59,973 nucleotides of DNA from NCBI GenBank assembly GCA_049509915.1, contig JBEKZL010000008.1:1-59973 (forward strand), read 5' to 3'. The position numbers and the translations under genes are program-made. Below are positions 44,020 through 54,014 of this stretch, piece after piece. The DNA comes from JBEKYD01 sp049509915. GTDB lineage: Bacteria; Acidobacteriota; Terriglobia; Bryobacterales; Bryobacteraceae. The notes beneath the pieces were generated by a model. It was not told the DNA's origin and searched no databases. It was given only the letters and a program-made list of their open reading frames with translations. Numbering within the stretch: position 1 is the first letter of the stretch; every line of letters starts with the position of its first letter.

Positions 44020-46545
44020 CTAATTCCTGGGAGCGTCCCGGTAGGGCTTGCGCTCCTCGTACAGACCGAGTCTCGCTGCCAGGCCCTCCCGCAGTTGGGA
44101 CTGGTCCTGACCGGTGGCGGCCTCCAGACCCCGGCGCGCGGTGGAGATCGCATCGGCAAAGCGTCCAACCTCCGCGTAGGCGGCGGCCAGCGTGTCGAGA
44201 TAGACCGCCTCGTGTCCACCGGTCAGTTTCACTGCCCGCTCGGCCAGCGCGACCGCTTCTTCGCCATTGCGCGCGGAGGCATCGGGCGACGCTGCCAGTA
44301 CGTGCGCCGCCTCGTTCAGAGCGGGGAGAAAATCGGGCTGCGCGCGCAGCGCCGCTCGCCACTCCACGAGCGCCTGCTGAACCTGCCCGCGCGCGTAGTA
44401 GAGCGCCGCTCCCAGAAACTGGTGCGCCTCCGCAAAGCCCGGATCGAGCTGGACGGCCTTCTCAAAATAGGGAATCGCATCCTCCATCCGGCCTTTCGAC
44501 GCCAGTACGCGGCCGATATTGTCGCTCGCCTCGGCCGACCGCGGATCGAGCTGCGCCGCCTTCTGAAACTCCGCCATGGCCTCGTCGAGCCGGTCCTTCA
44601 TGGCCAATGCCCGGCCCAGGCTGTTGTGTACGTCCGCGGACTCGGGATAAGCTTCCAGGGCCTTGTCAAACTGAATGATCGCTTCGTCCGGCCGCCCGGC
44701 CGAGACGAGCGCCATGCCGAGGCTATTATGGATGGCGTGATACTGCGGATTCAAATCGAGCGCCTTTTGATACTGCGGGATCGCCTCGGCGAGATTGCCC
44801 ACGCGGGCCAACGCGGTGCCGAGATTGTTGTGGATTCGAGCGTCGCCGGGATTCGAGGCGGCTAACTCACTCCATTCCTCGATGGCCGCCCGGTATTGTC
44901 CTTTTTCCCCCAACTCGAAGGCATGGTCGAATTTCTTGTACATATCGACGGCCGGGGTCGCAATCTCAGCCAGGCCGTCGGCAGGTATATTCACGAATTC
45001 CGGCAGGTTCACGGCGCGATTGGCGGCGGTGGCATTGTCGACCAGGATGGCGGGGCTATCGTTTCCGTCGGGATCGAGGTGGGTCAGATACATCTGCGTG
45101 TACGGCGAGCGGCTCTTGGAGGAAAACACCATCCACCGTCCGTTGGGAGAAAAACTGTGCCAGGAGTTCATGAGCGGCGTGTTGCAGCGCATGCGCCGCG
45201 GCACCCCGCCACGCGCCGGGACGATATACAACTGGCTGTCGGGCCGCATCAACTGCCCGTTCTTGCATTTCACGAAGACGATCCAGCGGCCGTCGGGCGA
45301 AACCTTGGGGAAGGTGTTGCTCATGCCGTTGGCCGACGCCCCGGCGATCGGCTCGGGCAGGCCCCCTTTACCGCCGTTGAACGGGACACGATAAAGGTCG
45401 TACTGAATCCGGCGCTCCACCGGATCGTTGGCGTACCCGGCTCTCTGTGCCCCCACCGGATAGGGATCCTTCGCCTCAGCGCGCGCGAACACGATGTACT
45501 TTTGATCGGGGCTCCAGACGCCGTCCGTCTGTACGTAGCGCGGGTCGTCGGCGCCCGGCAGCGGCTGGCGTTGGCCGGTCGCGCGGCTATACCATGCCAG
45601 AATCCCGCGGGTAGGATAAAACACCTGCAGAAACCGATAGTCCTTGAAATTGACGACGTAGAAGTTGTTCAGGGGCGCGCTGCCGGCGGTTGAGACGGTA
45701 GTCAGAACGAATTGTCCGTCGGGGGAAACCTGGGACATGAACCCCACCCGGTTCAGGCCGAACTGGCGGTCCTGCGAAGGGTTCCACGAGATCATGTCCT
45801 GGTTCCGAATCGACATCTTCGGCTTCACTTCGGCCAGCGCGTAGAGCCCCTTGTCGTTCTGCGGGCCGTCCATATCCATGCCCATGGTCTTACCGTCGAG
45901 CGAGAAGGAATGGCAGTTGGCGCAGGTCGGCATACCGGTCAGAACCACGCGGCTGCGCGGTTCGCCGATGTTTCTCACACTCCACTGGATCAACGGAATG
46001 GCATCCTGCGCCAGCGGTTTGATGACGCCTTTCTCCGTCTCCGACGGCATGAGGGGCACGTCGCGAAAGAAGATGGGCGCACCCGCCGGATCCTTGGACG
46101 TCGAGATGCGGACCCGGCCGCTCGACACCGGACCAACCTGGCCGATGCCGGTGATGGTCACGGTGGCCGCGTCCGCGACCGACTGTCTCTTGATAGCGGC
46201 CCACACCGCGGCATCCGGCACCCAGGTATGTGCGGAGGTCTGCGCCGGCGTCAGTTTCGGCAACTCATTCGTAGGTGAGACGCAGCGTGGATCGATCTGA
46301 CCCACGCGCAGGCGCTCACCGGCTGATTCCACGTGGATGGCGGGAGCGCGCCCGCCGAAATCGATGTCGATGCGCCAACGCGCGGACTGCCCGGACGGAT
46401 CGTGAAACAGGAATGTCGGAGACGTGATTTCAGGGGGGAAAATCGATCCTTCCTCGGGATAATCGATCGCGATCCTCGCGGTGGGGACTTGCGCCATTGC
46501 GGCGATGACAGAAAACGCGAGCAAGACACCGGGGTTTTTCGTCAT
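44020..46545 (-). CDS. Secreted TolB-like beta-propeller protein with C-terminal TPR repeats
   Basis: An 841-residue protein with a signal peptide ending near residue 19. The first ~560 residues contain a CANCH motif (Cys208, Cys211, His212), the c-type heme attachment pattern, within GMPTCANCHSFSLDG, and TolB/PD40-like repeats such as QVSPDGQFVLTT, WSPDQKYIVFA, VSPDGRWIVFVK and SPNGRWMVFSS. From about residue 570 to 820 there are TPR repeats (RIHNNLGTALARVGNLAEAI, HNSLGMALVSAGRPDEAI and others). The role is unknown; possible periplasmic heme protein acting as an interaction scaffold. Confidence 0.85.
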   Translation of the reverse strand: MTKNPGVLLAFSVIAAMAQVPTARIAIDYPEEGSIFPPEITSPTFLFHDPSGQSARWRIDIDFGGRAPAIHVESAGERLRVGQIDPRCVSPTNELPKLTPAQTSAHTWVPDAAVWAAIKRQSVADAATVTITGIGQVGPVSSGRVRISTSKDPAGAPIFFRDVPLMPSETEKGVIKPLAQDAIPLIQWSVRNIGEPRSRVVLTGMPTCANCHSFSLDGKTMGMDMDGPQNDKGLYALAEVKPKMSIRNQDMISWNPSQDRQFGLNRVGFMSQVSPDGQFVLTTVSTAGSAPLNNFYVVNFKDYRFLQVFYPTRGILAWYSRATGQRQPLPGADDPRYVQTDGVWSPDQKYIVFARAEAKDPYPVGAQRAGYANDPVERRIQYDLYRVPFNGGKGGLPEPIAGASANGMSNTFPKVSPDGRWIVFVKCKNGQLMRPDSQLYIVPARGGVPRRMRCNTPLMNSWHSFSPNGRWMVFSSKSRSPYTQMYLTHLDPDGNDSPAILVDNATAANRAVNLPEFVNIPADGLAEIATPAVDMYKKFDHAFELGEKGQYRAAIEEWSELAASNPGDARIHNNLGTALARVGNLAEAIPQYQKALDLNPQYHAIHNSLGMALVSAGRPDEAIIQFDKALEAYPESADVHNSLGRALAMKDRLDEAMAEFQKAAQLDPRSAEASDNIGRVLASKGRMEDAIPYFEKAVQLDPGFAEAHQFLGAALYYARGQVQQALVEWRAALRAQPDFLPALNEAAHVLAASPDASARNGEEAVALAERAVKLTGGHEAVYLDTLAAAYAEVGRFADAISTARRGLEAATGQDQSQLREGLAARLGLYEERKPYRDAPRN

Positions 46546-46762
46546 GCGGTCCTACCTTGACACGCTGCGGACACTCCCTTGCCCATCGGGCACTGCGGGG
46601 AGAGTTATTGTTGCATCATTCTATCATGGCAGCGGCGCCGGGTTTAACCGATCGGGAGATCTTGCAGCAGTTAGGCGCCTTCCGCCCATATATCGTAGCC
46701 TTAGTACTTTCGGGACCTTTGGGGGTCTTCTTTTCCGCCCGGATACGGCGTAGCATCGAGGC

Positions 46763-46909
46763 ATGGAGCTGCTGGGCCTGATCCGCAAGCACCCGGTGTA
46801 CTTCTTCGCCTACGTCATCGGGCCGTTGCTGGAGCGGGAACTTCCGCTTTTGATTTTTCTCGTGGTTGCGGCCCTGACAGGGCCGTCTGCCCAGCACCCG
46901 GCCAAATAA
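46763..46909 (+). CDS. Possible small membrane protein
   Basis: A 48-codon frame from ATG 46763 encodes MELLGLIRKHPVYFFAYVIG, then PLLERELPLLIFLVVAALTG and a short hydrophilic end. The hydrophobic middle could form one transmembrane helix. There is no strong ribosome-binding site, and homology is not recognised, so this is a weak call. The stretch 46546-46762 in front of it shows no other supported gene. Confidence 0.3.
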   Translation: MELLGLIRKHPVYFFAYVIGPLLERELPLLIFLVVAALTGPSAQHPAK

Positions 46910-46927
46910 TGCCCCGCACCGCCGCGG

Positions 46928-46952
46928 GCAACCGCTCGCGGTCGCGGCTCGG
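46928..46952. repeat. REP-like half element, copy F
   Basis: GCAACCGCTCGCGGTCGCGG followed by CTCGG is one arm of the REP-like palindrome with CCCTGAC missing. It lies about 30 bases before the TPR gene at 46984. Confidence 0.6.
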
Positions 46953-46983
46953 TCACGAAGGCCCGTCGGTTAGAATTAGTGAC

Positions 46984-48105
46984 ATGAGGTTCACCGCGTG
47001 CCTGTGCCTCTGCGCCTGCCTTCTTCGTGCCGCCGAGCCGGCGAAGGAAGTCTTCGACGGAGCCGTGCGAGCCCTCGGGGCTGGGGCATACGAGACTGCC
47101 GAACGGGGATTCCAGGCGGTTCTGCGCGAGGAGCCGCGCAATGTCGCCGCGCTCGGCAATCTCGGCGTGATCTACTCCCGCACCAGCCGCGCCGATCAGG
47201 CGATCGCGGTCTACCGGCGGGCGCTGCGGATTAGCCCGGACGACAAGGATATTCTTCTGAACCTGGGGCTGGCGTATCTCAAGCAGGAGGCCCACGCGAA
47301 AGCGCTCCCGTTGTTTGCCCGCGTCGTCGAGATCGATCCGCGGCACATGCAGGCCCGGCAATTACTGGCGGTTTGCCGCGTCTATACCGGCCAATTGGGA
47401 CCGGCGATCCACGACCTCGAGGCCCTGCACGCGGCCGTTCCAGGCGACGATGGGATTCTGTTTTTGCTGGGATTTGCCTATCTGAAGAACCACGACTCCG
47501 CAAAGGCGAAGGCAACTTTCCAATCGATGTTCGCGGCGGCCGGCCCGGCGCGGGCGCAGTTCCTGCTCGGCAAAGCCAACTATGAGGCCACTCAGTTTCC
47601 CCAAGCCGAGGAGGCCTTTTTCGAAGTGCTGCGGCTCGACCCCGCGTTTCCGGGCGTGCATCTTGAATTGGGGAAGGTCTACATCAGTCTGCGCCGGACC
47701 GAGGACGCGATCCGGGAGCTGGAATTAGTATTGAAAGATACACCAGGCGACCCGGATGCCAGTTACTTCCTGGGCGCTCTTTTGGTACAGGAAGGCCGCT
47801 ACGCCGAAGGGATGCCCCACCTCGATCAAGCGAGAAAGGCGAAGCCGGACTTCTGGGCGCCATACTTTTATCTGGGAAAGGCGAAACTTCGGACGGAGCA
47901 CGCGGCGGAGGCCGTGGTGCTGCTGCAAAGGGCCGTGGAACTGAACTCCGACGAGGCGTCCGCTTACTACCAACTTGGGGCGGCGCTACAGGCTTGTGGA
48001 CGAAAGGCGGAAGCCAGCCGCGCATTCGCCCGGGTGCGCGATTTGAGAGCCGCCGCGACCGAGGCCGCCACGCCCGACGATGGCAGGGTGGCGGGCGCGC
48101 GCTGA
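46984..48105 (+). CDS. Secreted TPR-repeat protein
   Basis: The ATG at 46984 begins a signal peptide (MRFTACLCLCACLLRAAEP) and gives 373 residues. About ten TPR units follow, e.g. VAALGNLGVIYSRTSRADQA, DILLNLGLAYLKQEAHAKAL and VHLELGKVYISLRRTEDAI. The Cys-rich signal (CLCLCACLL) could be a lipoprotein signal but no clear lipobox is seen. TPR proteins act as binding scaffolds. A longer frame from 46909 runs through the REP-like repeat and is rejected. Confidence 0.85.
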   Translation: MRFTACLCLCACLLRAAEPAKEVFDGAVRALGAGAYETAERGFQAVLREEPRNVAALGNLGVIYSRTSRADQAIAVYRRALRISPDDKDILLNLGLAYLKQEAHAKALPLFARVVEIDPRHMQARQLLAVCRVYTGQLGPAIHDLEALHAAVPGDDGILFLLGFAYLKNHDSAKAKATFQSMFAAAGPARAQFLLGKANYEATQFPQAEEAFFEVLRLDPAFPGVHLELGKVYISLRRTEDAIRELELVLKDTPGDPDASYFLGALLVQEGRYAEGMPHLDQARKAKPDFWAPYFYLGKAKLRTEHAAEAVVLLQRAVELNSDEASAYYQLGAALQACGRKAEASRAFARVRDLRAAATEAATPDDGRVAGAR

Positions 48106-48172
48106 GCCAACGGTTGAGTACAGATAAAGCGCGGATAAACCCTTTGTTCTCTTTACCTGTATTTACGGCGGA

Positions 48173-49408
48173 TCACCAGACTTGCGCCGCCAAAACCTGG
48201 GGATGGCCGCTGACCCGGTTCACTACCGGGATGCGCAGGACGAACTGTACGTTCTTGTGCTCCCACCCCCTCGGGAGTTTTGCGACCGCTTCGGCAAAGT
48301 ACTCCGGGTTGGTGAGGAACTCCCCGGCGGCCATGGTTCCGTAATGGGTGATGCCGGCGGCGATCACCACCGGGCGGTCCGTGGTGGTGTCCACGATACG
48401 AGAGACAATCGCGTAGTCGTTCTTAACGTCCCAATACGGCCACGCCCCCGTCAGCTTCCATTCGTTATTCTCCGGGTGCTGCCGGTCGCGCACGAAATCG
48501 GTTGCAGTCGTATCGTCCTTCTCGAAGATAAAACGCAGTTGCCCCACAGCGAGCAAGGTCCATTGATTATCGAATGCGCCGATGAGCACGGCCGGCGTCT
48601 CGCGCAGATCCGCGAACGTGGTCGACCTCTCACCGCGGATTCGATACGGTTTGCCGTTCTTCTCCAGCATGCCGGCGATGTGAACCAGGCAGATGACATC
48701 GCCCATGGCGGCGTAACGGTCCGGAAGAATCACGAGGTCTTTCTTGAGAATGAAATCCGGTTCCGGCCCGGAACTCGGGGGCGTTGTACCGGCGAAGCCC
48801 TGGATCGCATCCTGCGCCTGGGTGGATTTGAGATTGTATACAATAGGCTGGCCCAGCGAGATGATGATCGTCCCCGGCGCCTTGAGGAGTGGCTGCCAGA
48901 GCCGCTGCAATTCCGTCTCCTTCCACCGGGGAGAGAGCAGCGTCAGAACCAGCACGACCACCGCCGCGCCGGCTATGCTCAAACCAATCTTTATCCACAG
49001 GCGGCTATCGCGCCGGGCGGCGGGCGGTGGGGTGACGCTGTCGTGGAACTCGGCGATATACGAGCCGGCAAGCAGGTCGATGCGGAGTTCGGATTGGTGT
49101 CCGGGCTCCTGATAATACTGCGCCAGCTTCTTGCGGATTTCTCCCGCCGTGGCACGGACCACCGGGTCCTGACTGGTATCGTAATCCGGCTCGCGCTCGA
49201 ATACTTCGATCCCCAGGGTCCGTTCCTTCAATTGCGCCGTATCGCCCGTCACGGTGTGTTCCACGATGTGACGCAACAGACTCAAGCACCGCCGGCTCCC
49301 TCGAAACTGCTGGCTGCTCAGAATCCGCTCCACTTGTGCGCGAATCGCGGCCGCCCTCTCGGGGGGCAGGCTTGGCGTTGTGGCCTGCAGGTCTGGCTTA
49401 CGGGACAT
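48173..49408 (-). CDS. Membrane protein with N-terminal winged-helix-like domain (acidobacterial family)
   Basis: A 411-residue protein from ATG 49408. The first ~125 residues (QQFRGSRRCLSLLRHIVEHT, LGIEVFEREPDYDTSQDPVV, LLAGSYIAEF) match the cytoplasmic N-terminal domain frequent in acidobacterial regulator-like proteins, perhaps a winged helix. One transmembrane segment follows (about 138-160: IGLSIAGAAVVVLVLTLL), then an extracytoplasmic region with no named domain. This layout resembles one-component sensors. It is divergent from the symporter gene across a 295-base gap in which no other gene was seen. Confidence 0.75.
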   Translation of the reverse strand: MSRKPDLQATTPSLPPERAAAIRAQVERILSSQQFRGSRRCLSLLRHIVEHTVTGDTAQLKERTLGIEVFEREPDYDTSQDPVVRATAGEIRKKLAQYYQEPGHQSELRIDLLAGSYIAEFHDSVTPPPAARRDSRLWIKIGLSIAGAAVVVLVLTLLSPRWKETELQRLWQPLLKAPGTIIISLGQPIVYNLKSTQAQDAIQGFAGTTPPSSGPEPDFILKKDLVILPDRYAAMGDVICLVHIAGMLEKNGKPYRIRGERSTTFADLRETPAVLIGAFDNQWTLLAVGQLRFIFEKDDTTATDFVRDRQHPENNEWKLTGAWPYWDVKNDYAIVSRIVDTTTDRPVVIAAGITHYGTMAAGEFLTNPEYFAEAVAKLPRGWEHKNVQFVLRIPVVNRVSGHPQVLAAQVW

Positions 49409-49703
49409 AGTCCAGTCTGTAACGGCCTCATCGTACCACATTGAAACACGTACGGTACCCCCGCCCCGGCAAACCCACGAGCACCCGTAAGTTGTTGTAT
49501 CCAAACTCCTGAAAAAGTACGATCCCGTAATGTTCTGCTTTGGGGGGCACCGGCCCGTTACGCTGGCATGGAGAGTTTTTCGGCCCGGCGAGCCATGGCG
49601 GTGGCGCATGCGCCGGTGCCACCGTTGCGGGCGCTCGGGCATCACTCCGCTCGAAAGGCCGACTGCGGCTGCGCCCAACGGCCGGTTTCAAGTTGAGGTA
49701 CAC

Positions 49704-51557
49704 ATGCGTCTGGACCGGATTGATATCGCGATCATTCTGGCTTATCTGGCGACCTCCGTGCTGGTCGGTTACTGGGTTTCTCATCGCGCTTCGCGGGATA
49801 TGAAAGCCTACTTTCTGGGCGGCAACACCATGCCCTGGTACGTGCTGGGCGTATCCAATGCGTCCGGCATGTTCGATATCGCGGGCACCATGTGGCTGGT
49901 CTACTTGTTGTTCGTATACGGCCTCAAGAGCGTTTGGATTCCCTGGCTTTGGCCGGTGTTCAACCAGATTTTCCTCATGGTTTACCTCTCGGCCTGGCTG
50001 CGGCGCTCGGGTGTGATGACGGGCGCCGAATGGATTACTACCCGTTTCGGTTCGGGCCGTGGCGCGCGCCTCTCCCACCTGATCGTGGTCCTTTACGCAC
50101 TGGTCAGCGTGATCGGCTTCCTGACTTATGCCTTTAAGGGCATCGGCAAGTTCGCCGTCAATTTCCTGCCGTGGCAGTTGAGCGCCAACCAATATGCTTT
50201 GATTCTGATGGGGATTACGACTTTTTACGTCGTCAAGGGCGGAATGTTCAGTGTGGTCGTCACCGAGGTGATTCAGTTCTGCATCCTGTCGGTATCCTCA
50301 ATCGCCATCGGGCTGATCGCCATGGCGCGGGTCTCTCCCGAGATGCTGCACCGGGCAGTCCCGGCCGGTTGGGATCACCTGTTCTTCGGTTGGACCCTTA
50401 GCCTCAACTGGAGCGGGCTCATCGATTCGGTGAACGCCAAGATCGCCGAGGACGGGTATTCGCTGTTCGGAATCTTCTTCATGATGCTGCTGTTTAAGGG
50501 CATTCTGGTCAGCGCCGCCGGTCCGGCGCCAAACTACGACATGCAGCGGATTCTGTCCACCAAGACCCCCCGCGAGGCATCCCTGATGAGCGCCTGGGTC
50601 AACATAGTCCTGATTTTCCCCCGTTACTTCATGATCACCGGCTTGAGCGTTCTTGCCCTGGTGTTTTATAGCGATCAGATTCGGGAAATGGGCGCCAACA
50701 TCGATTTCGAGATGGTGCTTCCCTACGCGCTTGGCCGTTTCGTTCCGGTCGGTCTGCTTGGGCTTCTCATGGCGGGATTGCTGGCGGCTTTCATGTCCAA
50801 TTTCGCGGCCACCGTCAACGCGGCTCCGCCTTACATTGTGAACGATATCTACAAGCGGTTCATTAATCCCGATGCGAGCCCCAGGACATATGTCCGTTTG
50901 AGCTACCTGAGTTCATTCGGGGTGGTGGTTGCCGGGATCGCCGTCGGGTGGTTTGTGGGATCGATCAACTCCATCATCCAGTGGATCGTTTCGGCTCTCT
51001 GGGGCGGTTATACGGCTTCCAACGTGCTCAAGTGGTATTGGTGGCGATTCAACGGTTACGGCTACTTCTGGGGAATGGTAGCGGGAATTGGGAGTTCCCT
51101 GGTTCTGCCGCTGGCTTTACCCCACACCTCCCCGCTCAATGCTTTTCCTCTGCTGCTGGCCATTTCCATGGCCGGGTGCCTGGCGGGGACGCTGCTTACG
51201 CCGGCGGAGGATTTCGAAGTTCTGAAGACGTTCTATAAGCGTGTGCGGCCGTGGGGATTCTGGGGACCGGTTCTTCGCCAGGTGCTGCAGGAAGATCCCT
51301 CCTTCAAGCCAAACCGGGATTTTCGCCGCGACATGTTCAATGTCGTCGTGGGAATCTGCTGGCAAACCAGCCTGGTCGCCCTGCCGATCTATATCGTCAT
51401 CCGCAATATCTCCGCCGCGATGGCCACTCTGGCGGTGGTCGCGGTGACATCGGTGGTACTTAAATTAAGCTGGTACGATCATTTGCGCCAGATGGAGGAA
51501 ACCACGGAGACGGCGGGGCAGCCGCAACCGGCCCCGGCGCTCTCGGAGCATGTGTAA
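49704..51557 (+). CDS. Sodium:solute symporter (SSS family), sugar-type
   Basis: The ATG at 49704 behind TTGAGG yields 617 residues with about 14 transmembrane segments, the SSS family's 5+5 LeuT-type fold with extra helices. Early motifs DMKAYFLGGNTMPWYVLGVS and SGMFDIAGTMWLV are typical of the SGLT-like group, and AAFMSNFAATVNAAPPYIVNDIY holds the conserved sodium-site region. The substrate is inferred to be a sugar or glucoside because the GH94 phosphorylase gene follows after 15 bases. Import would be driven by the sodium gradient. Confidence 0.88.
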   Translation: MRLDRIDIAIILAYLATSVLVGYWVSHRASRDMKAYFLGGNTMPWYVLGVSNASGMFDIAGTMWLVYLLFVYGLKSVWIPWLWPVFNQIFLMVYLSAWLRRSGVMTGAEWITTRFGSGRGARLSHLIVVLYALVSVIGFLTYAFKGIGKFAVNFLPWQLSANQYALILMGITTFYVVKGGMFSVVVTEVIQFCILSVSSIAIGLIAMARVSPEMLHRAVPAGWDHLFFGWTLSLNWSGLIDSVNAKIAEDGYSLFGIFFMMLLFKGILVSAAGPAPNYDMQRILSTKTPREASLMSAWVNIVLIFPRYFMITGLSVLALVFYSDQIREMGANIDFEMVLPYALGRFVPVGLLGLLMAGLLAAFMSNFAATVNAAPPYIVNDIYKRFINPDASPRTYVRLSYLSSFGVVVAGIAVGWFVGSINSIIQWIVSALWGGYTASNVLKWYWWRFNGYGYFWGMVAGIGSSLVLPLALPHTSPLNAFPLLLAISMAGCLAGTLLTPAEDFEVLKTFYKRVRPWGFWGPVLRQVLQEDPSFKPNRDFRRDMFNVVVGICWQTSLVALPIYIVIRNISAAMATLAVVAVTSVVLKLSWYDHLRQMEETTETAGQPQPAPALSEHV

Positions 51558-51572
51558 AACCGGATCCCCACC

Positions 51573-54014
51573 ATGCGATACGGATATTTTGACGACGACC
51601 ATTGCGAATATGTCATCACGCGGCCCGATACACCCCTTCCGTGGATCAATTATCTCGGCTGTCAAGCTTTCTTCGGGCTGATCTCGGGCACCGCCGGCGG
51701 CTATTGTTTTTATCGCGATGCGCGGCTTCGGCGGGTCACCCGCTATCGCTACAACAATGTCCCGATCGACCAGAGCGGCCGTTATATTTATCTCCGCGAC
51801 AACCAGGCCGCGGATTTCTGGTCGCCTTCCTGGCAGCCGGCGTGCCGCGAGCTGGAAGACTACCGGTGCCGTCATGGGATGGGGTACAGCATCATCGGCG
51901 CACAATACCATGGCATCGAGGCGCGCACCCGGTATTTCGTCCCACTTGGTGAAAACCTGGAGATCTGGCAGCTTTCCATTACCAATCGGCGCTCCACGCC
52001 GGCAGAGCTCTCCGTCTTCTCGTCCATCGAGTTCTGCCTGTGGGACGCGCAGGACGATGCCACCAACTTCCAGCGCAATTTCAGCATCGGCGAAGTGGAA
52101 GTCGAGCCGGGCGTCATCTACCACAAGACCGAGTACCGGGAGCGGCGCAACCACTTCGCGTACTTCGCGTGCTCGGCTCCCGTGTGCGGGTTCGACACCC
52201 AACGGGAGGCGTTCCTCGGCCCGTATCGCGGTTGGGACCGGCCCCTGGCGGTGGAGCGCGGCGCCTCGGCGAATTCCATCGCGCACGGCTGGGCGCCCGT
52301 GGGGTCTCACCATGTCAAACTGCAGCTCGAGCCTGGTGAGATGCGCCAGATTATTTTCCTGCTGGGCTATCACGAAAACCCGGATGAGCGGAAGTTCGAC
52401 CCGCCCGGCTCTCAGACCATCGACAAAGTAACCGTCCGCCCGGTAATTGCGAAATATCTGGATCTGGCGAACGTAGAGAGAGCGTTCGAGAAGCTGCGGT
52501 CTTATTGGTGCGGCCTGATGAGTATCTGCCAGGTTGAAACTCCGGACGTACACACCAACCGGATGGTCAATATCTGGAATCCCTGCCAGTCGATGGCCAC
52601 GTTCAACCTGTCGAGATCGGCATCTTTGTTCGAGTCCGGAATCGGGCGCGGCCTGGGCTTTCGCGATTCCAACCAGGACTTGCTGGGGTTCGTCCACATG
52701 GCGCCCGCGCGCGCCCGCGAGCGTATCCTGGACCTAGCCGCCACTCAGCTTGCGACCGGCGGCGCCTATCACCAATACCAGCCACTTACCAAACGCGGCA
52801 ACAACGACGTCGGCTCCAATTTCAACGACGATCCGCACTGGTTGATTGTCGGCGTGGACGCTTATCTGAAGGAGACCGGCGACTGGAGCATATTGGATGA
52901 GCCGGTTCCCTACGATAACCAGCCGGGAACCGAACAGCCGCTCTTTGAGCACTTACAGCGCAGCTTTCGCTATACGCTGGAGCGGTTGGGGCCGCACAAC
53001 CTTCCGCTGATCGGGCGTGCCGACTGGAATGACTGCCTGAATCTCAACTGTTTCTCCGATACGCCCGGCCAATCGTTTCAAACCACTACCAACAAGGATG
53101 GCAAGGTCGCGGAATCGGTTTTCATCGCCGCGCTGTTCGTGCTGGCGGGGCACTACTTAGCCGCCATCGCGGCCCATCGCGGGCTGGAGGGGGAATCGGC
53201 CGCCTGCCTGGCGGAGGTCTCTCGCATGGAGCGGACGATCCGGGATCACGGCTGGGACGGCAAGTGGTTTCTGCGCGCCTACGACGACTTCGGCCGCAAG
53301 GTCGGTTCCGCGGAGTGCGAGGAGGGTAAGATCTTTATCGAGCCGCAAGGCTTCGCGGTTCTGGCGGGCGTCGGGCTGGAGGACGGAATGGCCGCGGCGG
53401 CCCTCGACTCGGTGCGAGATCTGCTGGCCACAGAGCACGGCATCGTACTCCAGCAGCCGGCATTCTCGCATTACTATCTGCATCTGGGCGAGATTTCGTC
53501 TTACCCGCCCGGCTATAAGGAGAACGCCGGAATCTTCTGTCACAACAATCCTTGGGTCATGATTGCGGAAGCACGGTTGGGCCATGGCGACCGGGCCCAC
53601 GATTACTATCTGCGCATCAATCCGTCGGCTCGCGAGCATATCGGCGAAATCCATCGCACCGAACCTTACGTGTATTCGCAGATGATCGCCGGCCGAGATG
53701 CCCCGACTTATGGCGAGGCCAAGAACTCCTGGCTCACCGGCACGGCGGCATGGAATTACTACGCCATTACTCAGTGGATCCTGGGCATTCGCCCAACCTA
53801 CGACGGTCTGGAAATCGCCCCCGTGATGCCCGCAAGCTGGCCTGGTTTCCGCGCGACGCGCAGGTTTAGAGGCACGACTTACCACATAACTGTACGGCGG
53901 ACCGGCAGCGGGAATCGTGTGTCGCTAGTGGTTGATGGCGTTCCGGTTTCCGGCGGTATTTTACCCCTTCCCCTCGGCATTGAAGACGTGCGCGTGGAAG
54001 CGACAGTCTGGTGA
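51573..54014 (+). CDS. GH94 family phosphorylase (cellobiose phosphorylase-like)
   Basis: An 813-residue cytoplasmic enzyme without a signal peptide. The N-terminal beta-sandwich (to about 290) precedes an (alpha/alpha)6 barrel. Residues 364-369 (RDSNQD) and the general-acid motif ADWND (Asp484) match cellobiose-phosphorylase-type GH94 enzymes. Such enzymes split beta-glucosidic disaccharides with phosphate to sugar-1-phosphate plus sugar, saving ATP. Exact specificity (cellobiose, chitobiose, laminaribiose) cannot be fixed, but overall motifs are nearest cellobiose phosphorylases. Co-transcribed with the symporter. Confidence 0.92.
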   Translation: MRYGYFDDDHCEYVITRPDTPLPWINYLGCQAFFGLISGTAGGYCFYRDARLRRVTRYRYNNVPIDQSGRYIYLRDNQAADFWSPSWQPACRELEDYRCRHGMGYSIIGAQYHGIEARTRYFVPLGENLEIWQLSITNRRSTPAELSVFSSIEFCLWDAQDDATNFQRNFSIGEVEVEPGVIYHKTEYRERRNHFAYFACSAPVCGFDTQREAFLGPYRGWDRPLAVERGASANSIAHGWAPVGSHHVKLQLEPGEMRQIIFLLGYHENPDERKFDPPGSQTIDKVTVRPVIAKYLDLANVERAFEKLRSYWCGLMSICQVETPDVHTNRMVNIWNPCQSMATFNLSRSASLFESGIGRGLGFRDSNQDLLGFVHMAPARARERILDLAATQLATGGAYHQYQPLTKRGNNDVGSNFNDDPHWLIVGVDAYLKETGDWSILDEPVPYDNQPGTEQPLFEHLQRSFRYTLERLGPHNLPLIGRADWNDCLNLNCFSDTPGQSFQTTTNKDGKVAESVFIAALFVLAGHYLAAIAAHRGLEGESAACLAEVSRMERTIRDHGWDGKWFLRAYDDFGRKVGSAECEEGKIFIEPQGFAVLAGVGLEDGMAAAALDSVRDLLATEHGIVLQQPAFSHYYLHLGEISSYPPGYKENAGIFCHNNPWVMIAEARLGHGDRAHDYYLRINPSAREHIGEIHRTEPYVYSQMIAGRDAPTYGEAKNSWLTGTAAWNYYAITQWILGIRPTYDGLEIAPVMPASWPGFRATRRFRGTTYHITVRRTGSGNRVSLVVDGVPVSGGILPLPLGIEDVRVEATVW

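Noticed and set aside
46557..46781. Small plus-strand gene before 46763
   Set aside because: No supported start, no recognisable domain, and it overlaps the slightly more plausible 48-codon frame.
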